64,000 nt of DNA from Glandiceps talaboti (lineage: Eukaryota > Hemichordata > Enteropneusta > Spengelidae): NCBI RefSeq assembly GCF_964340395.1, contig NC_135557.1, positions 12,474,546 to 12,538,545 on the forward strand. Direction: 5' to 3'. Numbering within the stretch: position 1 is the stretch's first letter; every line of letters begins with the position of its first letter. Shown one piece after another: positions 1 to 11,365 of the stretch. A program made the translations under genes and the position numbers. Under the pieces are notes generated by a model. That model was not told the DNA's origin and did no database searches. It saw nothing but the letters and a program-made list of their open reading frames with translations.

Positions 1-1012
1 ATTGAAATTCCTGATATAAAGGATATCATTTCTGTGAAGCCGATATGGATCTTAACTTTCAGTGAACTGCTCGTTAGATTTTGCCAATTGGAGCAAGGAT
101 ACCAGACCCCTGGTAGGCTTAGCGAGTTTTCCCGGATCTGGAAATACTTGGACTAGATATCTGCTCGAGACTGCTTCAGGAATTTACACAGGATCTATTT
201 ACAGAGTCGGGAAAGGTGTATTCCAAGGAAAAGGTGCGTAGTGGTTGTTTGTTGTACGAATTTGTGTCTACCTTTGGTCGCTATGATGAAATGCGTCGCT
301 ATTTTTCCAAACCAAGATTTGGAATAAATTGTGTACAAAGCCAAAAAAGATACATTATAGTGATACTATAAATTCGCTCAATGAGCAATGCAGGCATTGT
401 CAAATGAGTGGGGGGGGGGGGCATATACAACAACATACTGCTTGTGACTGTCGTACATTGTTATCTACCTTTTGTGAAGCATATAATCCCCATAAACTCT
501 ACCATATTCAAATGTGTTTTAAACAAGGTAAGGATTTGATACATCTTTATGTTTTAGAATTGCGTAAATATTTGAATATTATTAGGGAAGCAAAGACGAG
601 ACTGACTTTTTTTCTTAGCTGAATATCTTAACCTGTAATTAAGATAAACCCAGGAAAGTCGATTTAACCAACCTTGCATTGCGTCATCTCTCAAGGGTGT
701 TAACTCAACACTGGGGTGATGCATTGTGGGAAGTAAACAATGGTGGGAGGTTTACACTTCATGAAAATAAATGACCACATAATACTGAAGCTAAAATGTA
801 AGAACTATTATTGTTTATTCCAAATTGAAAGAATACGTACAATGCAGGTTTTTTCTCTGTCCCCATAACATCAATATAATGTAGCTAAGATAACATCATT
901 CTTTCCGTTGCCCCCCCCCCCCCATCCACCTTAAGATCAAGTAAATCCAAAGCATTAACCATACTCGGTTGAGTCTATATTGATCCCAAATATATTTTCC
1001 CATCCACTATAG
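1..1012. other. No gene recognised; upstream flank or intron of the sulfotransferase
   Basis: I see no exon I can support here. A 97-codon open frame at 329-622 crosses a poly-G run and resembles no family I know. Poly-C and poly-G tracts occur at about 911-924 and 409-421. Upstream exons of the sulfotransferase, including the 5'-phosphosulfate loop, should lie here or left of the window. Confidence 0.4.
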
Positions 1013-2440
1013 GTTTACGAGGAGAATTTGAAGATTACAGTAAAGGCAATAACATTGTCGTCAAAACGCATAAGTGTAACAACAATAAGTTTTCATCTGC
1101 AATTTTGCTTATTCGAAATCCCTACAATGCGCTAATAGCAGAATACAGAAGACAACGAGCTGGTCAAACATCACAATATCCACTGCGAAACATGAAAGGG
1201 GAAAGTAAGTGTAAACTATCTTGAACGTTCACACTGTAGAATTCATATGTCAACAGCAATGTGTCGAATGTCAATTGGAGTGATGCTGAATGAGCAACAT
1301 GTTACACTTCAAATGAACAGAAGTGTTCTTGATTTGGAAGAAAAAGAAAACTGACCACCAAACCTGACTTAAAGCACCTTCATGATTATTAAATATTTTC
1401 TAATATCTAAGAACTAATTAAGACCATGTTTATGATCACGAAAACAATAAGTAAACGGACGAAAGAAGGCTTTGTTGGTTACATTATGGTTCAGAATGAG
1501 AGGTTGTTAAACTTCAATGTTCGTTCTCTGCCATATGTCTCAAACTAGTAAGAAACAAATATATTATTGACGATCGCACAATGTCACACGAGCTCAATAA
1601 ACGAACTTTCTTTTAGGCAAACCCCCCTCCCACCCTCAAGACGTTCACATGTACCGTCCACTCTTTCATATATGATGTCACCATGATGAAAATTGTAGTG
1701 GTCACATAACTACGATTAATGCAAAGTGAAAACATAATAAACACATTACATTTAGCGAACACAAAGCACTATATATCACATGAGCGGCAACTTTTAATCA
1801 TTGATGACTAATCAACTCTCAATACAATGTAATAAATACAGAACCTGTTGTCGTTGAAGGTGTGAGAGTTTTCTAAATTTAGTTAGAAGTGCGAAATGGA
1901 GTTTCAGCAATGATTACACTGACGCCAGACACCCTCCGCAATAAACAAACGAAGTTCCTTTTTTAATTCTTGAGCTTGTGTGACATTGTGCGATCGTTTC
2001 TTAGCATTTCCATATTTTAGTCATTGGTTTAACTTTCGATATGGGATGCCAGTATAATTTTCTTTATCGTTTCAGAATGGGAAAACTTTGTCGCCAAAGG
2101 GATTCAACGCTGGCATTGGTTACCCAAATGTTGGCTAACTGGTAAAAGGTGGCCTATTTTAGTGGTTTACTACGAGGACTTGAAGAAGGATACGATGTCC
2201 AATGTCGACCGTATGATGTCATTTCTCAACCTTACCTTTACAGCAGAAAGGCGTCAGTGCGTTGAGGAGAACACAGAAGGTTATTACCACCGGAAACCAG
2301 CCATCAATCGTGCAGGGACTAGGTTTGATCCCTTCACGACTCGTTTACGTGAACTAATCGATGATTTCATCCAAAAGACAAACCAAATTCTGAAAGAACA
2401 TGGTCATAGTCGTATACGTCATCCATCCAAACTATCGTAA
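1013..2440 (+). CDS. WSCD-like sulfotransferase, 3' two exons (partial gene)
   Basis: Two exons, 1013-1204 and 2076-2440, joined by a GT-AG intron in consistent phase: the first ends with one codon base and the second begins with two. The first carries a typical 3'-PAPS-binding strand and helix, LLIRNPYNALIAEYRR. The second continues with WENFVAKGIQRW, then LVVYYEDLKKD, then a C-terminal helix with GYYHRKP, as in Golgi sulfotransferases of the WSCD (WSC-domain, sialate-sulfotransferase) group. TAA is at 2438-2440. The 5'-phosphosulfate loop and any WSC domains are not in the window, so the gene is cut by the left edge or its upstream exons are unrecognised. The substrate cannot be told from sequence. 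A generic carbohydrate sulfotransferase is the main alternative. Confidence 0.8.
1570..2002. mobile_element. MITE family E, copy 1 (terminal inverted repeats)
   Basis: The ends are inverted copies: GATCGCACAATGTCACACGA at the left and its complement around 1976-2000 at the right. The interior shares blocks (ATATATGATGT, GTTAGAAGTGC) with the copy at 28385-28855. It is a non-autonomous DNA element with no coding capacity, sitting in the sulfotransferase intron. Confidence 0.7.
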
Positions 2441-3458
2441 GATATGTTCATTTCATGTTCATTTCAATCAACAAGAAATATTGGAATAAATAGAATCTGA
2501 ACAACATAACGATGTTTGCCATACGTATCTCAAATCTGATGTGGTGAAAATGGCTAAATGTTTTTATTTACCTGTACTTCAATCGTGTTGAGTCGTTCGT
2601 TTATACTTTACGGTTGATCGCCACCTTCCCACCCGGAACAAAAGAAACGATACAAAACTATGGAAATAGAGGTAAATAAAGATATCTAGCCACTTTCAAA
2701 ACATCAGATTTTAATCAGATTGGGTTGGTTATACCAAAGTGTCCAATATATATGGACTGTTTGCTTGTGTGTTCCATTATTACTATCATTCATTTTCTTT
2801 GTTAAAATAACACTGCATATTCATGTTATTTTAAAATCAAAACTTCTTTCAAATACCGTTCACCGGCTGTGTTTGATACAACCTGCGCACAAACGAATTA
2901 GAATATTGGTCACTCTGATGGAGGGATTAGGCTTGTGGCACTTGCATTTGGATATGTTAACAAAGTGACAATTCAAGTATAGCTATATTTCAATTTGCTG
3001 CACTTGTTTTTTATACTTCACTTACATATTACAAAGCAAAAAGGGTGTTACTGCTTATGTCTCATACAGTATCAGGGGTTTCAGATAGTGTGGACGCAAT
3101 TTGTCATGGATTATTAACCCTTCTATGTGTTGAGCTTTTAACCTCCCGAGAGTTTTTGAGAAATATCTTGAACACTAATTCTATGATCTTTCTGAGACAG
3201 AAATCAATAAATCAAACATACAGAAAAGTCCAGTTTGAAGTTATACACTGTATGACAAGTTAAATGCATGGTGAGACTTACTACATACATGCGTTGTAAT
3301 GTGCTACATGCTAGCATTACAAAGTCATTCAAGGCACAGTGAAACAGAAAGATAAATAAACCCTGTAAGAAATGGAAAACAAAATCAGTGAAGAACGAAG
3401 GTTGGAGGTCAATATACCTTCACTTTTAATAGACCAATGATATAACGTTATTAACATG
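2441..3458. other. Spacer downstream of the sulfotransferase
   Basis: AT-rich 3' flank. Short open frames at 2720-2968 and 3045-3263 look like chance frames: no family resemblance and no splice or motif support. Confidence 0.5.
2483..2489 (+). terminator. Poly(A) signal candidate for the sulfotransferase
   Basis: An AATAAA hexamer lies about 45 bp after the TAA of the plus-strand sulfotransferase. Position fits, but there is no transcript evidence. Confidence 0.5.
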
Positions 3459-3536
3459 TTAAAGGGGCCATGTGGATGAAGATTGTGCATTTATTTGGGA
3501 TTTTTAATTCACAAAACAATTTTATTTTAATTTTTG
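3459..3536 (+). mobile_element. MITE family A, end fragment
   Basis: Begins TTAAAGGGGCCATGTGGATG, a diverged copy of the terminus seen at 15621, 43606 and 52719. Only the first ~75 bp remain before the SINE region. Confidence 0.55.
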
Positions 3537-3609
3537 TGCTGGGAATTCCTCCCAGCGATTTTCTGCAGACAAATACACACAAACAAACAAACACAAATGC
3601 TACAGAAAT

Positions 3610-3990
3610 CCATTTGGGTTTGGGACGACATGACAGGGCTATGTTGCACGCTCCATATCACGTTGCTGTGGAACTGTCAAGGCTTTCCCAGTCAGTCCAT
3701 AGGCTATCACAGAGTCACCCAGGCCCGGCAAACGTAACATAGCACCTGCGGGCTCCGGGTGAGTAATCGTCCCCGACTTTTCGAGTCATTACTCCAGGAG
3801 TCCCCCCAAATTCGCACTCGTCTTGTGAGTGAGCCACGGCTGGGCTGAGTGATACAGCCTACCCATCGAGTCTGTCGAACACTCACCCTGGGTTTGGGTC
3901 GGTCACAGAAAAATCACCCGTTTCCAGTGGGATTCGGACCCGTGACCTCCCGACTGATAATCCTGTGCGCTAAAAATATAAATTTTCAAG
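3610..3990 (-). mobile_element. tRNA-derived SINE (minus strand)
   Basis: Read on the minus strand, the left end resembles a tRNA: a TAGCGCACAGGATTATCAG A-box side and GGGTCCGAATCCC as B box. A body follows that is richer in G+C than its surroundings. The stretch after the B box (CCCACTGGAAACGG, then TGACCGACCC) recurs in diverged form at 37160-37260, which marks a shared family. Non-coding. Confidence 0.7.
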
Positions 3991-4018
3991 GAGTTCTTAC
4001 AAATTCAACATGTGTGGC

Positions 4019-4232
4019 CTAAGGATTTACCCTCACTCCAAATACTGTCCTGAGGAATTACCCTCACTCCAAATGATGTTCTAAGGATTTATCCTCATTC
4101 TAAATACTGTCCTAAGGAATTACCCTCATTCCAAATGCTGTCCTAAGGATTCACCCTCATTCCAAATGTTGTCCTAAGGAATTGCCCTCATTCCAAAGGC
4201 TGTCCTAAAGAATTACCCTCATTCCAAATATT
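4019..4232. repeat. 31-bp minisatellite, 7 units, alternating types
   Basis: Seven tandem units of CTAAGGATTTACCCTCATTC type. Units with GGATT and GGAATT roughly alternate, so the real period may be a 62-bp dimer. A loose single-unit echo (AATACTGTCCTAAG) occurs near 6040. Confidence 0.85.
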
Positions 4233-4239
4233 TGTTTCA

Positions 4240-6957
4240 AAATATTTCTATAAGCTTATACAAAATTTGCAGTTGTCTGTATGAACATTTACTGTTCGTA
4301 TTAGTAGTCAGTGACTGATACTACGCTTCTCAAAGAGGTAAGAAAAATGTTTGTTTTCATTTGTAAAAACCAGTGTTTAATGTTAATATTACAGGTAAAT
4401 AAATAATTACCGGTAAGTGACAAGTAGGGAAGTATCTAGCTATAACATATTGAGCGTCAGATCCAGGGTCATAATATATACAGCACAAACACACAAATTA
4501 ACCTTGAAGTCGGTTTTATTACTGTTGCCTAGAAACCAGTAATAATAAGCATATTCAACACAATACGACTGAACAAACTGTCAAATTAATAAAACAAAGC
4601 ATAAAATACAAACTATTATTATAATAAACTGAAGAGAAGCGTCGTGCAATTTTTCAGTGGTCACTCAGTTTTTGTAAAAGAAATACAGGATTGTAGATAC
4701 ACATTTTCCTAAAAATGCTGCCCTCTAGTGGTCTAGTCGGTATGGTATAATGGATGAATTAAAATAATATTAAAGAGATCGTAGGGAGAGCAATGGCTAC
4801 ACTTTCGAACTTTCTCATCAACAAATCTTGTTTACTTTGAACATAAATTCTGCAGTGACAGAGCACACCTATCAGTATATTATGAACACTTACTGCCTCA
4901 CTCTGAGGAGCACTAGTACAAGTCTATAACCATAGTTATGCAACAACTGTTTCCCAAGGCTGAAACCGAGGGAAGTAGTTGCACATAACAGTACAAGGGA
5001 TAGTGTGATGTCTACTAGTGTCCCAATAAGGCCAGGCAGTAAGCATTCTATAACGCATCACATTCCCATGTTCATATTATTTTCAGAGTCACAGCAAATC
5101 ACCAGTAGGACTCCTGTGCTTGTGTAATAGTGCCCAAGGGAAAATATACAATGAATACTGCCCTCTATATGCAAACTGAGGTCACTGTTCACTAGTCCAT
5201 ACCATGTGACATGGTCTAAGCCAATCACTGAAGACTGTAAAAAATCATGCAATTAAAACATGTAAATTATAAACAAAAAATCTGTACTACATTTTATGAT
5301 TTGATGTTGAAATCAGTTGTAAACTTTAACAAAATTTAAGTCTTGTTCAAGCCTGAATAAAAAAGTCAATTTCAAAACAAAATATTTGAAAAGTTTGTAT
5401 ATGGTGACCTTCATAGATGTTCATGTTTGACTGACATTTTCCTCAAACGATACATCATTCCAATCTACCACTAGAGGGTGTAATCTCCTGGAAATGTCTT
5501 CTATTGTGATGAACAAAGATCACATGGTATATTGTCCTTAGTTTTGTTGACAAACTAAAATGAAAGAACATCATGGTTTCACTATTCATGAAAAAAATAA
5601 GGAATGTCTCTTATTTTGAATGACCTTGCCATGCTGTTCATTTTCTGACAATGACATTATATTAAATATTTACTCCCTGTCAACAATTAAATTCACCTGT
5701 GCATAAAATTGTCAACAACAGCAAACAAATGTTAGTACTCTCAGTCTAAGTACACCTATAATTTTTAATTCCTGACAACTTGTCTGAAACTGAATGAAAA
5801 TGTGATGAATTTTCAACATACAATTGTCTTGTTGACTTGAAGGAATATTTCTAATATACACCGTATTTAGCGAGTGATTAGTCTCACTCTCCTTGTGACA
5901 TTAGTCCCTCTGTGAGGTGCACACAATGTACCCCCAACTGCGAGAAGTGATAAACTTTGCCTATGAAGGACTTTGTTTTCGGACAAGTCTAGTTTGGGTA
6001 TTAGGTTTTGGTTTTTTTAATAGTCAGGCAGCTTCAAATACTGTCCTAAGTAACACCACCACCATTCAAGGGTGGTAAAAATTAAGTTTGTTATCATTGA
6101 AAAATATAACTTTACAATCATTTGACAATGTGCAATTGTACATATAAACACTGCAATATAAAATTTATGTATCAGTTAAAGTTATTTACAGTCATTAGAA
6201 GGTACGTATTTAATATTTGTACTTTTTGTACATAGAGCGCTGGCATTGCCCTGTGTAGGATGATATTACATTTACAACAATCAACATATAGCATTACATG
6301 TAATTTTGTTTTACATGTAATATGGAATGTTCTTCAAAACAAACTTGGCCATGAATTCTTTTATTTCAATATTTAACATGAAGTGTAATGGCTAGCAATC
6401 CGAAACTCCGAAAGCAATGAATGTATTCTTGTAAATCACGGGTGGAGTCACTTCTTCTGTCGAGTTCGAATAGTTTCCTAAACTTGTAACTAACAATGCT
6501 ACCACTCAATCCAAGATACAACCCACGTAAAAACACCTATTTGTTTGCTTAAATGAAATGGGCTAAGAAAAGACTTCATGCAGAGACAAAAATAGGAATA
6601 AACCATCAATACAAATGTTGCAAAACTACAATATGTACAATGCCAGTAAGCAGTCATTGGATCCAGGTTCCTGTGGTGTTTATGTTTTGATACCTTACCA
6701 ATCCTAATTACATTGTAAGTCTTTGCATAAACCTTGTCTCATTCCTGCTTACCACAAGCAAATAAAGGCACTGGTGTTTTTTCCTGGGTTGTATATATTA
6801 CATACATGAATATTAAATTTCACTTTGTACAAAATATCATTATGATAATAACCTGCTTTAGATTCATACAAATATTTACATGGTACAGTTCATACAAAAA
6901 TTAACATTTACAAATTTTATAATATGAAATTATTTATACACAGAAGGACAATAGTAA
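4240..6957. other. Gene-poor spacer or DNAAF8 3' flank
   Basis: AT-rich sequence with no exon I can support. A TTTATT at about 6360 (AATAAA on the minus strand) is one possible distant poly(A) signal for the minus-strand gene ending at 8457. Confidence 0.4.
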
Positions 6958-6958
6958 T

Positions 6959-7049
6959 AGATAGTCAACGAGTTCAGGAGGGTTATGTGCCAATAAACGA
7001 GGGGGCCTGATTTTTGGGCACATAACCCTAACGAACGAGTTGACTATCT
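6959..7049. repeat. Palindrome, about 33-bp arms
   Basis: Left arm AGATAGTCAACGAGTT...TTATGTGCC (6959-6991) pairs with right arm GGGCACATAACCC...AACTCGTTGACTATCT read inverted (7016-7049), with few mismatches and a ~24-bp loop. Another inverted pair (ATTGGCTCAAAAGG / GGTTATGGCGCCATATAACC) follows to ~7190. Probably a foldback element. Confidence 0.7.
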
Positions 7050-7269
7050 TAATTATACTACAGCGTGATTGGCTCAAAAGGATATATAGGTCACACCTCT
7101 AAGAAAGAGTGGGTTATGGCGCCATATAACCAACCGAAATCAAGGCCTCTGATTGGCCAAGTCGGTTAAGCCATAGTATAAGATATGTTATTGCTTATCT
7201 TCGTAATAAATTCCTGCTTCAGTCAAGATATGGAATGCTGTGAGTAGCACTAAGTACACATTTATATGT

Positions 7270-7500
7270 GAAGAATATTGTAAACCTAGATATTTTCACC
7301 ACAAGTAAACGTTGTGATTTTCCAGTCTTCAGTTAGTTCTCAAAGACTTATTTTGATGACTTACTATTAAAGTCTGGTGCAGTGTTTATGTACAAAAGAG
7401 GCATTTTAGTCACTACTTATTTTCGTGTTTTTGTTTTCCTGTGAACTAAGTGAAAATGAGTTACGTCTTCAGCAAAAATTTCTAGGTTGATAGTATTTTT
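7270..7500 (+). repeat. Dispersed repeat family C, copy 1
   Basis: Shares ordered blocks with 35495-35975: GTAAACCTAGATATTTTCAC, then CTCAAAGAC, then GGCATTTTAGTCACTACTTA, then TTTGTTTTCC. No coding capacity. Confidence 0.65.
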
Positions 7501-7689
7501 GTTCATAATGTTAGAAGTGACACAAGCTGAGTATGCAAGCATTTTTTTTCTTGGTTAGAATAGAATACACATAAAACCATAATTATACTATTTTAGTATA
7601 CAAGTTGTGTAATGTTAACGTCGGTGCATGCCTTGATGGCATAAAAAAGAAAGTTTCTAGCAAATTGGTTATTAGCACACTTGATAGCA

Positions 7690-8030
7690 TAATATGACAT
7701 AACCCCATGACACTAGAGTGCAAGTGTGACATACTTGCAGTTTTGACACAAGTGTTTGCAGTGTTCTCTGCAGCTTTTCAAGACAGTAGTGAGTAAAATT
7801 ACAGCAGAAAACACTGCAAGCATGAGTGCTGATGTGGCATGGTGTTCTGTTATACAAAACAGCAAATTTCCATTAAAAATATTAATGATCACACACTTTC
7901 ACATAAAAGTTATGATCGTACCCTCATTTGCATGCAGGTTTGCAATTAGTGTTTTCGTTACTGCACTGCAGTCAAAATACCATTAGTATTGGTGCAAGTA
8001 ATCTCTGGTGCATATACATGTATAACAAGA
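7690..8030 (+). mobile_element. Dispersed repeat family B, copy 1
   Basis: Contains the family marks ACCCCATGACA, GAGTGCAAGTGTG, ACAAAACAGCAAATT, ATGATCACACACTTTCACAT and CATGCAGGTTTGCAATTAGT, in the same order as at 18935-19320. Internal inverted motifs suggest a MITE-like element. Confidence 0.65.
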
Positions 8031-8456
8031 CATTTCCTTGACTTTTACATACTAAATCATCTAAGCGAATTGTTTATATATATTATGCCCGAGTGCAAAG
8101 TTGATTTCTGTCACCAAGTCAAAGTTCAGTATGCTTCAGTAAGTAGATTAGTGCGAGAATCAGTACCCTTTTGCCACGGACATTATCTTTTACATGGACT
8201 TGACATGAAGAGGGTAATTATGCAGCAAAATTAATTCTAAACAAATTGTAAAACCCCAGCTTGTGCCCTTCCAAATAGAGGGAAAGTATCTTTACATTGA
8301 ACAAACAGTACCAAGATGTTGTGCTTCTAAAAGCAAGCATCCTGTATGTTGGTCATTCCTAGTAAGTATTGCCGTTTTATCCAATGCGTCTTTTTGACGG
8401 TACAAGTACATTATTTTGGTTAATTTTATATACTTGTTATTGTCCTGGTATAAAGT

Positions 8457-11365
8457 TTACTGAGTTGGTAGAATTTGTCTCTGGCTGTTTGGCATCAACT
8501 TGTCAAAGAAGAACTCTAAAAACTTGGTAGCCTGCAACAAAGGAATAAAAGGCATAGTGAGTGAACATTACATATTTTTTGAAATACACAGATCATAAAT
8601 GTAAGTGTTGAGGAATTTATAAATCTTCTGGTATAGGTTACCTTACTTATCTCAGAAAGATTGGACCTACTTATTTGAAAATCAAAATAATTTGATTAAT
8701 AATTTTCTCAAACTTGAAAGCTTAGTTCTTTTCAAAATCATAACTTGTTTATTTGACAGTTTATGGTAACCATCTCATTTTTAAGGAAATTGTCACTCTC
8801 TCACTTTCCAATGTAGTTAACATAATATTCCATGGCAATTCTGAAATATTCCATGGATAAAATTTACATCATTTTGTTCGAAATTTGACTCTTTATTTAT
8901 GGTAACCATTTCGTTCAATCATTTACTTTCCTATCGAGTTAACACAGTATTTAGTGGCAATTTTGAAATATTACATGGATAAAATTTACATCATCTTGTT
9001 CTCTATTTTTTTAAAAATCTGTTTGGTAAACCCTCCCTTTTCTTTCTTCCTAATTTTCACAAAGCATTGGTTGAAGTTGAAGTTTCCTAGATTAGCACAA
9101 TTTCAAATTTGCGACTTATTTCTGAGGTGCATAGAATGTTAAAAACAAATTTATGTACTGGCAACATTTTGTAATTGTGAAAGCCTCAATGACAGCAGAA
9201 AAAAGGAAAAAATTGGCAATTTCCCTGGTTTGCAATACAAATAAATTACATCAACAATGAAAGAAAACCTACATAAAAAGCACAATCACTGAAACAGATG
9301 AAACTGAATTTGACTAGAACTACCTATCAATATAATTCTACTACATTTTGGTGAAATAATTACTAGTTATATATATACAGATACAAAATAGCTATACACA
9401 TTTCAATAGATATTAGTGGTTGTCATGGGAAAGTAAGAACAACCGATAGGTTTGTTTGTTGTAATTAGTGTACTCACCTGTGTTGTATCTTTGGGTCGCA
9501 TAATAAGTTTACCATATTTTGACAGCAATAATTCTCCTTGGAATGGACTATTCATGTAAAAGATCAAATCAATCAAAATTCAATTTATTGAGGTCATATT
9601 TACTTCACTCACTATAATCATATCAGTATGTTTTGACTTTATAGACAAACACATGCACTTACTGTCAAATCTATCTCAGTATGGTGAAACAAAAGTCTAA
9701 ATACAGTACACATTATCTTGCCTTTGGTGTTTCACTCATAAGACAAGACATGTCTTACACATATTCAGACAAACTTCAAGTACAAAAGAAACAATTATAA
9801 ATATACAAAAATGTAGGTGCTGCGCACAGTGGGGTTGTAGAAATAGTCAAGTTACCATGCTGATTATCAGTAGGAAAGTAACCAATGTTTAAAACATCAC
9901 ATTCCATGAAACACTGAGCCATCATCATTTCTACTATATTATAATTGAGGAAAACTCAGATGTTTCAGAAGAAACACTCTCACAAAGCTAGAATCCACAT
10001 ACATTTAGTATCAGTGTGGTAAAGTATGTACACATCTTTATGTACATATTTCAGCCAATGATTACAAGATAAATGAACACAAGAATGATTCAGTGTTATC
10101 CTTGTAACAGACATTTAGCAGTAGTAATCCAAGACCTTTGGATTCAAATACGGTATACTGCAATATTACAATACATAATTATTTTCGTATAACACGAGAC
10201 ACAAGTCAAGAAGTGCAGTGTAATTCTCAGTACCTGAAATAGAATATTTCTCCCTCTACGCACATTATAAAATAACAAACATTCAATTTCTTGGTTCACA
10301 CCATAACTTTCGCTCCATCCGCTTCACATGCATTACTAATAGTATAGGCACGCATGAAAATAAGTCGACCTTCTTGCTCTAGTTTGACCCTCTATAGGAT
10401 GAGGCAAAAAGCTATTGCAGGTACTGAGAATTTACGCACACTGGTTTCCCCTCTAACTAATGTCTATGATGTAACCATCAAATTTCTCCTCAATGTTATT
10501 TTCATACAAGTTGTCGTACTCGAACTTCAGCGAAAATAAAAGTGCATTTTCAATTTCCAGTTATACAGAATTGGGTTTACAGAATTGAGAACGGCATAAT
10601 ACCAGTAGTAATGAGAATACAGTACACTGACCTCATTAAGATTTGATCAAAGCATGTTACAGCATTATCTCTTTCAATTGCTATTGCAATACTTGGACCT
10701 TGACACAAAACTTCAGCCTGTGGGTAAAACACAAAACAACTCTTTAAGAAATCACTAATTTAAGATAGTAACACATATAACATTAACAGAATAAACAGTT
10801 GGTTTGTGGGTATAAAGTAAAATCATGTTGGAGAAATGTTGAATTTCTATTACTAAATAGTAACACATCTAACACAGTAAACAGTTGGTCTGTGAGTAAA
10901 AAGTTAAATCATGTTGGATAAATGGTTAATTTCTAATTTTACTATTTAACTAGCTAATATCAATCCTACAATATGTGCTGGAATCACGATGAGTTCAGAG
11001 CATGGTAGATTTTACATATTACATACACATGTAGACATCAAACTACGGTATTCGGATTTGGAATTCCTTGGCAATGAACAGTCTTTGTAATCAACACAAA
11101 GTATATTAGTGCACAACACTTACCAAGTGTGGATTTGGTGTTGGTGTTATTGACACAAAGTGTTGTGCCTGCAACAGTGTGAACCACACCATTCTCAAAC
11201 CAACGATATGAAACCCTAGTGACACAAAGGCATCAATTAACTGTATATAGCCTGGTTTACGACTCCTAGTTAGTGATATCTGTAACTGTGGCATGAACAC
11301 TACACAGTTGGTTTGACAAATAGAACTGTGTATTGGCAGTAAGTCTGTTGAACTTGTACTCGTAC
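8457..11365 (-). CDS. DNAAF8: DNAAF8 coding exons 17-20: degenerate NDPK-like module 5 and C-terminus
   Basis: Exons 11365-11124, 10717-10632, 9547-9478 and 8531-8457. PGYIQLIDAFVSLGFHIVGL is the first helix-strand unit. AEVLCQGPSIAIAIERDNAV is the GPVVAMVWEGENAV equivalent. SPFQGELLLSKYGKLIMRP then TKFLEFFFDKLMP occupies the nucleotide and terminal helix part without a histidine. The protein ends QRQILPTQ followed by TAA (8459-8457). Confidence 0.82.

Noticed and set aside
329-622. 97-codon frame near the left edge
   Set aside because: It crosses a poly-G tract and I recognise no domain; it could be a decayed repeat, but I cannot support that.
3610-3990. A functional tRNA gene on the minus strand
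   Set aside because: A- and B-box-like words are present but no full cloverleaf, and the unit continues into a SINE body.
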